A stretch of DNA of 64,000 nt from Herpomyces periplanetae. Its lineage: Eukaryota; Ascomycota; Laboulbeniomycetes; Herpomycetales; Herpomycetaceae. The notes below the pieces were generated by a model that did not search any database, was not told the DNA's origin, and saw only the letters and a list, made by a program, of their open reading frames with translations. The position numbers and the translations under genes are program-made. The stretch is taken from contig WMKJ01000001.1 in NCBI GenBank assembly GCA_009733715.1, positions 1 to 64,000 on the forward strand. The letters run 5' to 3'. Below are positions 20,514 through 31,018 of the stretch, piece after piece (the first letter of the stretch is position 1; each line of letters opens with the position of its first letter).

Positions 20514-21965
20514 ATGATAATATCTATCATCCAGAAAAATCCTTCCTTAAAATTCACCCATATACCCCCCGGAATATATTCCTTCCCCTGGAATAAAAAA
20601 TCATGGCATTCATCCTCATCCCGATCCCCACCCCATCCTTTTTATCTCAACAACAGGCTTCCCAAATTTAACATATTCTCCCTCGGTTGGTTATTAGGAT
20701 TAAGTGTCATCACCATCTACGCAACTGATACCCGTGCAATCATACTACACGAGTATACAATTCCCCCATTAATACGGCTATTCGTTAAAAACGCTGAAAC
20801 AGCTCACCATCTGGGTATTCAAAGCTTAAAATTCCTCGGTTGGGCGGGTATTAATCCACGAGAACGTGATACCACCATCAATAATAACCCTATATTGTAC
20901 ACAAAATTATTCCAATTCACCCTTTCTTCCCCCATTGGAGTTAGCGCAGGCTTGGATAAAAATGGTGAAATTATCGACCAACTGTTTGACGCTGGTGCTT
21001 CTATAGTTGAAATCGGTGGCATAACTCCACTTCCCCAACCCGGAAATCCTAAACCACGTGTCTTTCGCATCCCTGAATTTAACGGTCTCATTAATCGTTA
21101 CGGTTTTAACTCTGATGGTGCAGATATTGTCGTGAAACGCTTGCATAAACGTTTATTACGATTTATCTTACAAACTAATCTATTACATACTTACAATTAT
21201 AATATCCCTCAGGCTATCTCCCATGTTCTAAACGGAAGTGCAGGTGTATCTCCCGGTAGTTTACGTCCTCATTGTTTGTTGGCAATCCAGTTAGCTAAGA
21301 ATAAATCAACTCCAAATACTGATTTTAATGCTATTCAAAATGATTATCTACTCGGCCTTGAAAAGTTAGCCCCATTTGCAGATATATTAGTTGTCAATGT
21401 TTCAAGTCCTAATACTCCCGGACTGCGCTCATTACAACAAAGTGAACCTTTAACCAAACTCTTAAATGCCATTGTCAAAGCTGTACAAAACCTTGACAGA
21501 ATCACAAAACCAAATATACTCGTTAAAGTGAGTCCAGATGAAGACTCCGATGAACAAATTCTCGGTATATGTCAAGCTATATTATCATCAGGTGTTGATG
21601 GTATAATTGTCGGTAATACCACTCTATCACGACCATATATCTCACCCCATCCATTCAGTATGACAAGAGATCAAGATATTAGAACGTTGAATGAACAAGG
21701 TGGTTACTCCGGAAGTAATACTTTTCCCAAAACTCTTCGACTAGTTCAACGTTATCATTCCATATTACACCGTCTACATACAACTAATACTCCCCAAAAA
21801 GTTATCATTGCATGTGGAGGTATAACATGTGGTAAACAGGTTCAACAACTTCTTAACCAAGGTGCATCTGCTACTTTGCTATACACTTCAATTGTTTATA
21901 AAGGTATCGGCCAATTTACAACCCTGAAAAAGCAACTGTTACGTCACAGGAAACTGGCTGATTAA
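20514..21965 (+). CDS. URA9: Dihydroorotate dehydrogenase, class 2, mitochondrial
   Basis: A 483-residue class 2 (quinone-linked, mitochondrial inner membrane) DHODH, the fourth step of de novo UMP synthesis. The N-terminus is basic and hydroxylated, followed by a hydrophobic anchor (LGWLLGLSVITIYATD), as in membrane-anchored class 2 enzymes. Core motifs are FTLSSPIGVSAGLDKNGE, VEIGGITPLPQPGNPKPRVFR, INRYGFNSDG, the catalytic-serine motif VNVSSPNTPGLRSLQ, ILVKVSPDE, DGIIVGNTT and IACGGITCGKQVQQLL. Serine rather than cysteine at the catalytic site marks class 2, not the cytosolic class 1A enzyme of baker's yeast. The frame extends seven codons upstream to a TTG; the ATG is preferred. The symbol follows the yeast-type class 2 gene URA9. 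The stop is 17 bp before the next ATG on the same strand. Confidence 0.93.
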   Translation: MIISIIQKNPSLKFTHIPPGIYSFPWNKKSWHSSSSRSPPHPFYLNNRLPKFNIFSLGWLLGLSVITIYATDTRAIILHEYTIPPLIRLFVKNAETAHHLGIQSLKFLGWAGINPRERDTTINNNPILYTKLFQFTLSSPIGVSAGLDKNGEIIDQLFDAGASIVEIGGITPLPQPGNPKPRVFRIPEFNGLINRYGFNSDGADIVVKRLHKRLLRFILQTNLLHTYNYNIPQAISHVLNGSAGVSPGSLRPHCLLAIQLAKNKSTPNTDFNAIQNDYLLGLEKLAPFADILVVNVSSPNTPGLRSLQQSEPLTKLLNAIVKAVQNLDRITKPNILVKVSPDEDSDEQILGICQAILSSGVDGIIVGNTTLSRPYISPHPFSMTRDQDIRTLNEQGGYSGSNTFPKTLRLVQRYHSILHRLHTTNTPQKVIIACGGITCGKQVQQLLNQGASATLLYTSIVYKGIGQFTTLKKQLLRHRKLAD

Positions 21966-21982
21966 GTGAATTCCATAACACT

Positions 21983-23305
21983 ATGTCGCACGTTAGATTA
22001 GACAAATTTAATGCCATGCTATATGTTAATTTGTTTGTTTCGCCCAAATCGTGGATAAATTGGGGCTCAAAGGCTTCTATTATCTCCTACAAATACCATA
22101 TAAATAAACGTCATTTGGTTAAGCCAGGCCAAGTCAACCTCGTGCAAGGAATACATCAAAGTTCAAAAATGAGTTCGGAATTATTACTACCGGAAGTCAA
22201 ACGTGTAAAAATTGATCCCAAAGACACAAATACAACTTGGTTAATCGGTACCCATAATGGGACATTTCACGCGGATGAAGCACTTTCGGTATACATGTTA
22301 CGATTATTACCCGAGTTTTACAACAGTAAAATTGTGAGGACTCGTAATGCAGATATCCTAGAAAAATGTAATATAGTGGTAGACGTTGGTGGTGAGTATA
22401 ACGAGATAAATCACCGTTATGATCATCATCAACGTGGTTTCGACGTTTGTTTTCCCGGGAAATCCACAAAATTAAGCAGTGCTGGATTAGTTTACATGCA
22501 TTTTGGCCGACAAATCATCTCCCATCTTATCCCCCAAGTCTGTGATAATGAAGAATCGATTAACTTGATATACGAAAAAGTTTATGCTGATTTCATCGAA
22601 GCTTTTGACGCTAATGATAATGGAATTTCCGTTTACGATGTAGTATTAATGGAAAATGCTGCTATTAAAAGACGTTTTAACTCTGACTGTTACACTATAG
22701 CAGCTTGTGTACAACGTTTAAACTATTCTGATAATGTTAAATGCTCGAATTCTTTGAAAAATATTTACGTATCAGGTATGGATAAAGACCTGTCAGATTC
22801 TGAAGTGCAAGAGAACGCAAAATTTACCGAAGCATCGGAATTTTGTGGACGTCAGTTTGTATTAGCCGTAATGGATACATTTAGATGTTGGCTACCTTCT
22901 CGACAGATAGTTCGTGAAGCATTTATCAATCGAAAACTTTACGACCCATCCGGTAAAATCTTAATTTTACCGTACTCCAAATCTGGGATATCTTGGACCG
23001 ATCATTTATATACCATTGAAAAAGAGTATGGATTAAATGAAACTGATCAAGTTTTATACGTTCTATTTCCCGAAAATGATCATGAAAATTCTCCATGGCG
23101 TATCCGCGCTGTTAGTGTACAAGATTCAACCGGTTTTCAAAATCGAAAGGATTTGCGTCATGAGTGGAAAGGACTTCGCGATGAAAAACTACAGCAAATA
23201 TCAGGTGTAAAGGATGCTGTGTTTGTACACGCATCAGGGTTTATTGGTGGGGCTGGATCCAAGGAAGGTGTACTAAAATTAGCCCGTCAATCACTACAAG
23301 ACTAA
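21983..23305 (+). CDS. MYG1: MYG1 family exonuclease (UPF0160)
   Basis: 440 residues. The family signatures are clear: IGTHNGTFHADEAL, VRTRNADILEKC, DVGGEYNEINHRYDHHQRGF, TKLSSAGLVYMHFG, a central NGISVYD segment and the C-terminal HASGFIGGAGSKEG. MYG1 is a 3'-5' RNA exonuclease with a DHH-like metal site, reported in mitochondria and the nucleus/nucleolus, that processes pre-rRNA and mitochondrial RNA. Residues 1-62 are basic with very few acids, like a mitochondrial presequence. A second ATG at 22169 (residue 63, MSSELLLPEV) would give a form without it, so dual targeting by alternative starts is plausible. The first ATG is only 17 bp after the DHODH stop, so the promoter or leader must overlap DHODH, or the two share a transcript. 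Confidence 0.93.
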   Translation: MSHVRLDKFNAMLYVNLFVSPKSWINWGSKASIISYKYHINKRHLVKPGQVNLVQGIHQSSKMSSELLLPEVKRVKIDPKDTNTTWLIGTHNGTFHADEALSVYMLRLLPEFYNSKIVRTRNADILEKCNIVVDVGGEYNEINHRYDHHQRGFDVCFPGKSTKLSSAGLVYMHFGRQIISHLIPQVCDNEESINLIYEKVYADFIEAFDANDNGISVYDVVLMENAAIKRRFNSDCYTIAACVQRLNYSDNVKCSNSLKNIYVSGMDKDLSDSEVQENAKFTEASEFCGRQFVLAVMDTFRCWLPSRQIVREAFINRKLYDPSGKILILPYSKSGISWTDHLYTIEKEYGLNETDQVLYVLFPENDHENSPWRIRAVSVQDSTGFQNRKDLRHEWKGLRDEKLQQISGVKDAVFVHASGFIGGAGSKEGVLKLARQSLQD

Positions 23306-23673
23306 AATAAAATGATGGTTAAACCTTAGTTAAGTATACTACGTATTACGTTGCTTTATACATTTATTCCAATACACTTCTTCTACCAAAACTCTCCATC
23401 CCAAACGTCCAATGACGTAACTCCCGAAAATGTTCACAGCAAAAGCAATATTCCACCGCTCAATTAAGAAGGTCCACCCAAATCCATCCAGATCATTGAC
23501 AAAAAGAGAAAATTCTCCGATTCTCACAATAAGAGACGAGACGAAACAAAAAGGGTAGGTGCCATTTCTTCAATTGGGTAAGTGCACCTGCTCTCTTATG
23601 CTGCAACGTTGGGCTAGGGTACAAGTACTGAATGAATGGATGGGTGGACGGATGAATGAATAGAAAGATTAAA
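23306..23673. other. Convergent 3' interval between MYG1 and NUG1
   Basis: 368 bp between two stop codons. It should contain both 3' UTRs and polyadenylation sites. A degenerate (ATGAATGGATGGGTGGACGG-like) run lies at 23630-23660. No gene is seen. Confidence 0.5.
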
Positions 23674-25359
23674 CTAAGTTGGCAAGGGTAACGCTATAGT
23701 ACAATTATTCAAAGAAACTGGTGGATTAAGCCATCCGTGAATCCGACCGCTTCTCCAATCATTTAGAACAACCATTGCCGCAGAATAAAGATTTGGTCTC
23801 CCACCCCGTCCAAGTCGACCTCGTGATCGAGCTACGTGAATCAAAAAATTATTAGCATCAGGCAGCGCCGTATCTTCAGCTGAATTATCCATTGTATAAA
23901 TCGGAGGAACTGCGTAAAGGGAAAATAAATCTTTCAATAAATCGGGTGACTTGGTAAGTTGAGAAAGTAATAGCTCAACAGCCGGTAATGGATCTTTTAT
24001 CTCATTACAAGGCAATGCTCCCATTAAAACAAGTTGAGCGTGTCGAACTGATTCATCGGATTCATTTAACGATGGTATGCCAAATATAACACCCGGTGAA
24101 TCTATTAATGTTAAAGATTTATCAAGTTTAACACTACGTATAGCCGTTGTAACACCTGCTTCAGCACCAACGGGGCATGCACATGTCGTTCGACCCAAGC
24201 GACGCGTTAAAAGGTTAATAAGTGAACTTTTACCTACATTCGGGTAACCTAATACACCCACGTTAAGACTTCGTTTCAATTGCTTATTATGTGCGTAGGC
24301 TTTAAGTGAATTAAAAATCCGCTCTGCCGTAGAATGTGGTGTTAGTCCCGAATGATGAAATGTTTTAGCTCCAGTAGGCGCCGAACGTGACGCAAGTAAT
24401 GGCAAAGCGGGAAACGTTCGTTCGAGATACTTTAGCCATCCCGTCAATACATTAGACGGAACTAAATCAATTTTGTTAACCAAAAATATTAAATGTTTAG
24501 AATTTTCTCCCGCCATGTGTATGCGTCGTTCAATGTCTCGTGAACGTGTATGTTCGGGATTTCGTGCGTCTAAAATATAAAGAATTATATCCGCTCTTTC
24601 AATAACTTGATAGGCTAGACTATCAAGCCCCCGCCGATCCAACGGTTTTGACTCCTTGCTTTGTATACACTTTGACCTCCACGTATTCTCATCCCTTTCT
24701 TCTTCCATACTACTACAATTACTATCTTCTGACATTTCATCGTCAGTTTGCCCGTGTAGACGATTATACTCTTTAGCACGCGCAGTAGCCGAACTTAGCA
24801 AGGCCGCCAGTGGATGTTGGGATATAATTTCAGAATTAGTGGCATCATCACTGCCATCACACATAACCGAATCAGATAAATTATCAAGTTCATCAGCGGA
24901 AACTTTATTTTTATCTTCATCAACACCCTGAAATTCTTTATCAGATTCCTCCAGTAAGAACGGTGAAGTTGAACTAATCATCGGGTTAACTGCGCCATCC
25001 GTTTGACTGGAAGTTGATAAAATAAGATTTTCTACCGGCAACTTTTCCCCTTGGTTTAGCTGCCTTTTCTGCCGAATTTCTTCGATAATTTGCCCTTTAA
25101 ACGGTAACGAGTTGGGAATACCTGGATCCTTTTTAATTCGGGAACGCCATGTTACACTCTGTTTCATTCATTAGATACATACACGCATATATATAGCGCA
25201 GAGGACGATTAGGTTAGACTGCCGCACACATACATACACACACACACACACCTTTTTAGCCAACTTTCGTTGTTTGCGATGTTTCGCAGCTCCTGCTTTT
25301 TCAATTTTATGCCGCAGCCGTACAGGCATACGCTTCGACTTTTGTTTAGCGAATTTCAT
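23674..25359 (-). CDS. NUG1: NUG1/GNL3L nucleolar GTPase, large-subunit assembly
   Basis: 530 residues from exons 25359-25252 and 25158-23674, with a 93-bp intron. Exon 1 encodes the family's basic N-terminus (HKIEKAGAAKHRKQRKLAKK), and exon 2 continues as SVTWRSRIKKDPGIPNSLPFK, a typical continuation in this family. The join is in phase 0. The GTPase is circularly permuted: NKIDLVPS (G4, about residue 262) precedes GYPNVGKSSLINLL (G1, about 339) and DSPGV (G3, about 389), as in the YlqF/Nug1/Nog2 class. Nug1/Grn1/GNL3L drives nuclear maturation and export of pre-60S particles. An acidic linker of about 120 residues separates the basic tail from the G domain. The intron opens directly with a GT microsatellite that also forms the splice donor. 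Head-to-head with STE50. Confidence 0.93.
25236..25251 (-). repeat. (GT)8 microsatellite forming the NUG1 intron 5' splice site
   Basis: Eight AC units on the plus strand, read as GT on the coding strand. They begin at the first base of the intron, immediately after the AAG that ends exon 1, and continue as an imperfect ATGT tract. Any GT of the tract could act as donor, but only some keep the reading frame. Confidence 0.8.
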
Positions 25360-26261
25360 AGCCTATGTTAACCTTTTATATATCAATCGCTTCGCCTAAT
25401 GAGCAATTAAACAACTCCAAATTATACTCTTTAATACCACCTCTTCACTCTCTATAGCCCACAGACACACATCAATAATTCATTTATCACAACTTTACTA
25501 AACTTGCCATCCCAATAACAAACTTTCCCCCAAACATCCTCACAGTATCTTCATATCTATACCATCGAACCATCCTGTTCCTTCATGCAAAGTAAAATAT
25601 TTATCGGCAAGTCATATCGGGATTACATAGCCGGGCTCGGCCCGGTGTTATCCAATTTAGGGCTTTTTCGGCACTACGTTGTACTCCTTGGCATGCGCCA
25701 CAGAACAGCCCTAATGTGCCACAGTAATCGTGAAAGCGGCAAATGGGAACTTTAACGCCAAATATACTCTTTCAGGTTTTTTTCACCCCGCAAGCAATAC
25801 ATTTACGGTACAGGAAATTCTTGTGTAATAGTTAAGGGTGATTTTGTCGTGGATATTACTGATTTTTGTTAAGTTTAATGTGAATTCTCTACTACCGAGT
25901 TAGCAAATACACCTATCCCTTACACAGGTTAAAAGACTTGTGAGAGCTCGCGGCCAGTGGGTAGACAGACTCACGTACACATCAACAGATTAACGGATGA
26001 CTATTGATGGACATCAGCTTAAGCAACTCAGCACACTCGTGATTTCATTAAGGCAAAAATTTATCGTTACATCAAGGAATCTACCTACTTTTTTATCCAT
26101 AACCCTTTTATCCGGTGTACACGAGGCATCGTACAGTTTAACATTTTCGTTTATCGACTGTGAATAAGAGTACATCCACACTCACCTTAACGTTACCTGT
26201 AATCCACGCTTAAGTTAACTTGGACCGGATTGCACTACGATACGAGGAGTCGTAAGCTGAA
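25360..26261. other. Divergent promoter of NUG1 and STE50
   Basis: About 0.9 kb without a gene. A perfect hairpin with a 6-bp GC stem (CCGGGC-TCG-GCCCGG) lies at 25631-25645, standing out in AT-rich surroundings. The stretch from about 25,620 to 25,740 is locally GC-richer than the rest. Confidence 0.45.
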
Positions 26262-28291
26262 ATGAACTTTCAGAGAACCGCCGCCGCCCCAGTTGCATAC
26301 CAAAATGAATCGGACGGTGACGATGATATGGATAAACAACCACCACTTTCATCATCATTAACCACTGCGGGCGATATTACTTCAACACCATCCGATTCCG
26401 AACCCATGAGTCCTCTTCAGGTTAATACTACCTCCCGAACGTTTACGGATACCCCAACTTGTTCAAGTTCTCTCATACTTCAGTGGTCTGCTGAACAGTG
26501 CGCAGACTTTTTAATTTCCATAGGCTTGCCCCAGTATAAAGAACTTTTTATCGGTATGCAATTAACCATCTGCATTGTTCAATATGCTATACACCCTTCA
26601 CTGATTAAACTAATTCTCTTGTTCATTAGAGGAAGCTATATCCGGCCGCGCTCTCGTAGCTTTACAGCATACTGAATTAAAGGAAATGGGCGTTAATAGC
26701 GTCGGCCACCGCTTAAATATCTTGAAAAGCGTCTACAGTATTAAAGTTAAGCAAAATATTCCCATCGAAGCCGATGATTTTGTGCCCTTGTGTAAGTATT
26801 TACAAGGCTAATTTTTCCGTTAATTTGTCAACTGATTATAACTTATTCATTTCAACAGCTGTAGAATGTGAATCAATGGAACTACCTCCTACCCACGATG
26901 ATCTAGGTCGCATAATTCGAATCATTAAGGATCGGGACGAGAAGTTACTATGCTTTGAGCAGGAAATTACTAAATTACGTGAGGAACTTTGCAAATTATC
27001 AGATGATAATCGAAAATTACGTGAAGACTTTTTGCCTATTGCCAGATTTGCTAAAGAAAAATCTCAACCCTTACCAAATCCCGATGAATTCAACAATGGT
27101 GGAAACAGTAATACCAATACTAATACTACGGGAAGTGTGAGTAGCGGCATAAGTATGGGAGAAAAATCTGGATTATCCCGGAAGTTTTCAACAAAAAAAT
27201 TATTCTTAGGTTCCGCTCCCAAAAACTATTCCCCAGTAATTCACGAAGGGAGAGTAATGACTTCAGCTGGTACAGTGGAAACAGCTCCTGGCGCGTATAA
27301 TGTTTCATTATCGTATACAACACCATCGTCTCATACCTATACCCCATCCTTACGTGACAATAGCCTTCCACATACCCAAGTTTCTTCCGCAACATCATTT
27401 CACGTATCACAAGGTTCACCTACGTCACCACCTTATACGGGATTAAATTCTCCGAATGGTTCGGTACGTCGGAATATGTACGAAGAACACTTATCACCCT
27501 GGATAACAACCGGTAGTAACTGGACGGAAGGTGGATATATTAGTGAAAGAGATCGTGGAGAAGTAGCAGGTTTGAAGACCCCTTCAACATCAAATTCATT
27601 ACACAATGCATTAGTATCGGCTGGAGGTACTAGTTCGTCATCGGTGCCATCTGCAACAGTTACTACCGTAGGATTACCAACATCATCATCATCATTATCT
27701 TCCAATGCTATAATTGGAAGTCGGAATAACACATCTGCACAGGGTAATGGTCACAGTATTAGCTTAACATCAATATCTTCGATAACACCTACGATAACGC
27801 ATGGTGCGTTATCAACCCCTGTGGCGGGTCCACCTCCACCCCCTCCACCACCACCTCCCCCACCTCTGTCAATACAAACCCACGGCAGTGGTTTAAGTAC
27901 AACCCCCGGCGGTATCGTCCACAGTAGTAATAGCAATAGTGCTGGTGCCAGTGGTAGTGGTAACAATAATCCCCAAGTCGAAATATTTAAATCCTTTCGA
28001 GTGTCAATTGACGATCCATGTCATAAGGTATTACCCGTGGCCTTGAAAAAGTATAATATTACTGCAGACTGGCGACAATATGCTTTATACATAGTTCACG
28101 GGGACCAGGAACGATGTTTAGGCTTGAATGAAAAACCTTTAATTTTATTTAAACAACTGGATAAAGAAGGTCGAAAACCAATGTTCATGCTTCGCAAACA
28201 CGCTGCACCAATTGAAGGCCACGTCAACACTGTTAGTATGGGATCCAATACAACCGGTATGAACAGTGAATTACCCGGAGGAGTCTTGTAA
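26262..28291 (+). CDS. STE50: STE50-like MAPK adaptor (SAM plus Ras-association)
   Basis: 628 residues in three exons: 26262-26553, 26630-26791 and 26859-28291, with introns of 76 and 67 bp. Both joins are phase 1 and complete the SAM domain: WSAEQCADFLISIGLPQYKELFI in exon 1 joined to EEAISGRALVALQHTELKEMGV in exon 2 (about residues 72-140). A coiled coil follows (about 165-215). A long Ser/Thr/Asn-rich linker then contains a proline tract of twelve (about 475). A C-terminal RA domain (about 524-602: EIFKSFRVSIDDPCHKVLPVALKKYNI, then GLNEKPLILFKQL) ends in FMLRKH. Ste50 bridges Cdc42 or Ras-type GTPases and sensors to the MAPKKK Ste11 in the osmotic, mating and filamentation pathways. It is longer than yeast Ste50 (346 residues), as in many filamentous ascomycetes. 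The ATG is the first in exon 1. Confidence 0.92.
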
Positions 28292-29351
28292 AATATTCTC
28301 CCCAAAATTATCCCTTCCCGTTCCTTCGGCCTATACACATTCGTTCCTCTTCATACCTCCTCACCTTCCCTAATTGGCCATACTAGGTGTACGCATCGAC
28401 TCTACTGCACCTTCCCTCCATCGTTTCTCAACAAAACCGTTGGTACCTGATCATTCATGCGTCATCGTCTGCACTTTCTTAATCCAGGCTATAACTTTTT
28501 CTCTCCTCTTCTTCTACGTCATACTGTGTTGTATACACGGTTTTTGTGATGTATCCGCCATGCGCCAGTGTTTGTACAAGTGTACTTACGTGTGGAGTCA
28601 TCAAGTGTGCGCTTCCGCCCAATTATTCTGCAGCCATCTTTGCACGTGCTAAGCTGCCATTCATGGATGAAGCACGCTGATCATTTACGGTGGAGTGTGG
28701 TGTCATGTTCGTATCTAGTTAGCGTGCTTGTTATATTAGCGTGTGTTAAAAACGTTTATACGTGGGAGTTTATTGTGATGATGTTTTTACACCATAAAGA
28801 AAGTTTTCCTTTTAAACGTTGTGGATTTGGCTTTTTTTAATCGGTCTTTTAGTTGAACTGAATACGCATAGCATACGACGAACAGGATCTGTTACACAAA
28901 TGTCGTCGTTGTCGATTTAGGTGTCAAATAATGTTTCGCTTACTAGCGCTAGCACTCTTTTCCTCATTTACTCTTGTTAGTTAAGTTGTTTGTACTTTTT
29001 TCAATTCCTTTGACTTATGCGTGTATGTCTAACCTTTGGTTCGTTTTATCGTTTGGTAACCTACTGGTAGCAGTTGTTCAATGGGTGGGCGCAGTTATTG
29101 TTTCAATTAACATGTGCGTGTACGTGTACGTGAGAGTTCCCAGTACCGGATTATTATGTGGTCTTATTTGTGCGTTTTGGCTAAAGAATCATGTATTTAC
29201 TGGGCCGTCTGGTCTTATACTTCCACGACGATGAGTTTCTCCAAATTGGCCAAATAGGACATTTTCAAGCTAACGTTATCGTATTACTGAGTTAACTCGG
29301 GCCTGATGTTCAGAGCTATATAGAATGGTACTATAAATTATTCCTAATTCC
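28292..29351. other. Convergent interval between STE50 and LEU2
   Basis: About 1.06 kb, long for a convergent gap in this window, where two others measure 41 and 82 bp. It is T-rich on the plus strand, with several short frames (up to 92 codons) that are Cys/Phe/Val-rich and show no domain or favourable start. CACGTG lies at 28643-28648. A long STE50 3' UTR or an unannotated non-coding transcript is possible. Confidence 0.4.
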
Positions 29352-31018
29352 TCAACATTTTATCTCATCTTTTAACAAGCTTGTTAACCGCTCAATCACC
29401 GAATCCGTTACCTGACATGTAGTCGCTGTACCGCCTAATACGTCTGGAGTAACTATTCTGCGGTCTAGTGTATAGCGAACTGCATCATCCAGATGATTCG
29501 CTAAACCGGTTAGTCCAAGGGAATACCGAAACATCATCGAGAGACTGAGAATAGCAGCTACAGGATTTACGCAAGATTTCCCGCATAAATCAGGCGCTGA
29601 TCCGTGAATCGGTTCATAAATACCCTTGACACGAGCACTCGGTGAACGAGGCACTTCAACAAGACTAGCGCTAGGCAGAAGGCCTATACTACCGGGAATA
29701 ACGCTTGCTTCGTCACTGATAATATCGCCGAATAAATTTGAAGTAACAATGACTCCATTAAACGACGTAGGTTTGTTAATCATTATCATAGCAGCAGAAT
29801 CAATCAACTGGTGTTGCAATTTCACCTGGGGATAATCACGCGCAAATAACTCTGTCAGCGTGTTTCTCCATAAACGACTGGTCGCCAGTACGTTCGCTTT
29901 ATCAAGGCTCGTGACACAAGCTGGTGGATTGTGCTGTAATGCAAGAAATGCGGCAAGATGTCCAATGCGTTCAATTTCATGTCGACGGTATGTCATCGTA
30001 TCATGAGCAATTGTATCTTGTGAATTTAGAAGTGTGGTATCGGTTGTATCCGAGTGAGCTTCAATGTGTTCACCGAAGTATATTCCGCTGGTTAATTCAC
30101 GCACAATGGTAAAATTTGTCCCACGAGCTACTGATTCTTTCAGGGGCGACTGTGCTACTAATGCATCCGATGCGAAGAAGCAGGGGCGTAAATTCCCAAA
30201 CGCGTTAAGTTCTTTTCGTAGTTGAAGTAAACCCTGTTCGGGTCGAACGGGGCTTGTACTCCATTTCTGGTCAATGAGAAGAGAAGGTGAAGATATTTAT
30301 GATGCATTAGCCATGAAAATTAAAGCTTCGACTTGAACACTATTAACGTTAAATAAAGCTTCAAAAATACCGGACCTCCAATGGCACCTAAGAATACCGC
30401 ATCGGCCAATTTCGCCGCATCTAATGCTGCATTGGTAACCGGAACACCATGAGTATCGATGGATGCCTGAAATGACATGAGTATATATGCTGTGACAAAT
30501 ATCCGATGACCAGTTGCCAGTAGTAAACGTACACCACCAAGTAGTTGAAAATCCAATTTAAAACTAATGTCCGACACAACGGATTCGATGGCACGTAAAA
30601 CCTGAGCGTGGATGATACCATTGGTAAATTTTCCCTACAACTGGTGCATACAATTGTTTTTAATGATAATGATACAAATGCACCAACCTTGACGGCTTCG
30701 TCGGCAACCTTCATTATCCGCACACAATGTTAATCAAAATGGTTAATTCGTATGTGAATACAAAACCATAGAGGGTGATAAATACGAACCTCTGCGCCGC
30801 AGTAATCGCCTGTTTAAGTTGTCAATTATTATACCCAAGTGTGTTCGTTAGCATGTGAAACTAATATCTACAATTAAGTATACTAATCAACTACTCAAGC
30901 GTAAAAGTACAACGTGGCCTAGGGCGGTACAACATAATATACACGAATCTTTGTACCAGCATATAAACGCATAACTAATATATCTACCTTTAAACACAAC
31001 GATCTTGAACTTGGACAT
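29352..31018 (-). CDS. LEU2: 3-isopropylmalate dehydrogenase (LEU2), six exons
   Basis: 383 residues. Third step of leucine synthesis: NAD-dependent oxidative decarboxylation of 3-isopropylmalate. Exons are 31018-30988, 30809-30790 (20 nt), 30708-30688 (21 nt), 30601-30533, 30466-30371 and 30266-29352, with introns of 178, 81, 86, 66 and 104 bp. Joined, they give MSKFKIVVFKGDYCGAEVADEAVKV with LRAIESVV following, then FQLLGGASIDTHGVP, LGAIGGPKWSTSPVRPEQGLL, VRELTSGIYFGEH, SNLFGDIISDEAS and EPIHGSAPDLCGK, all family signatures in the right order. Total exon length is an exact multiple of three. The two microexons are inferred from splice signals and from the conserved GDYCGxEV and EAVKVL motifs. 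The exon 2 donor (gttcgt) is weak. Without the small exons the protein would lack its N-terminal fold. Confidence 0.9.
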
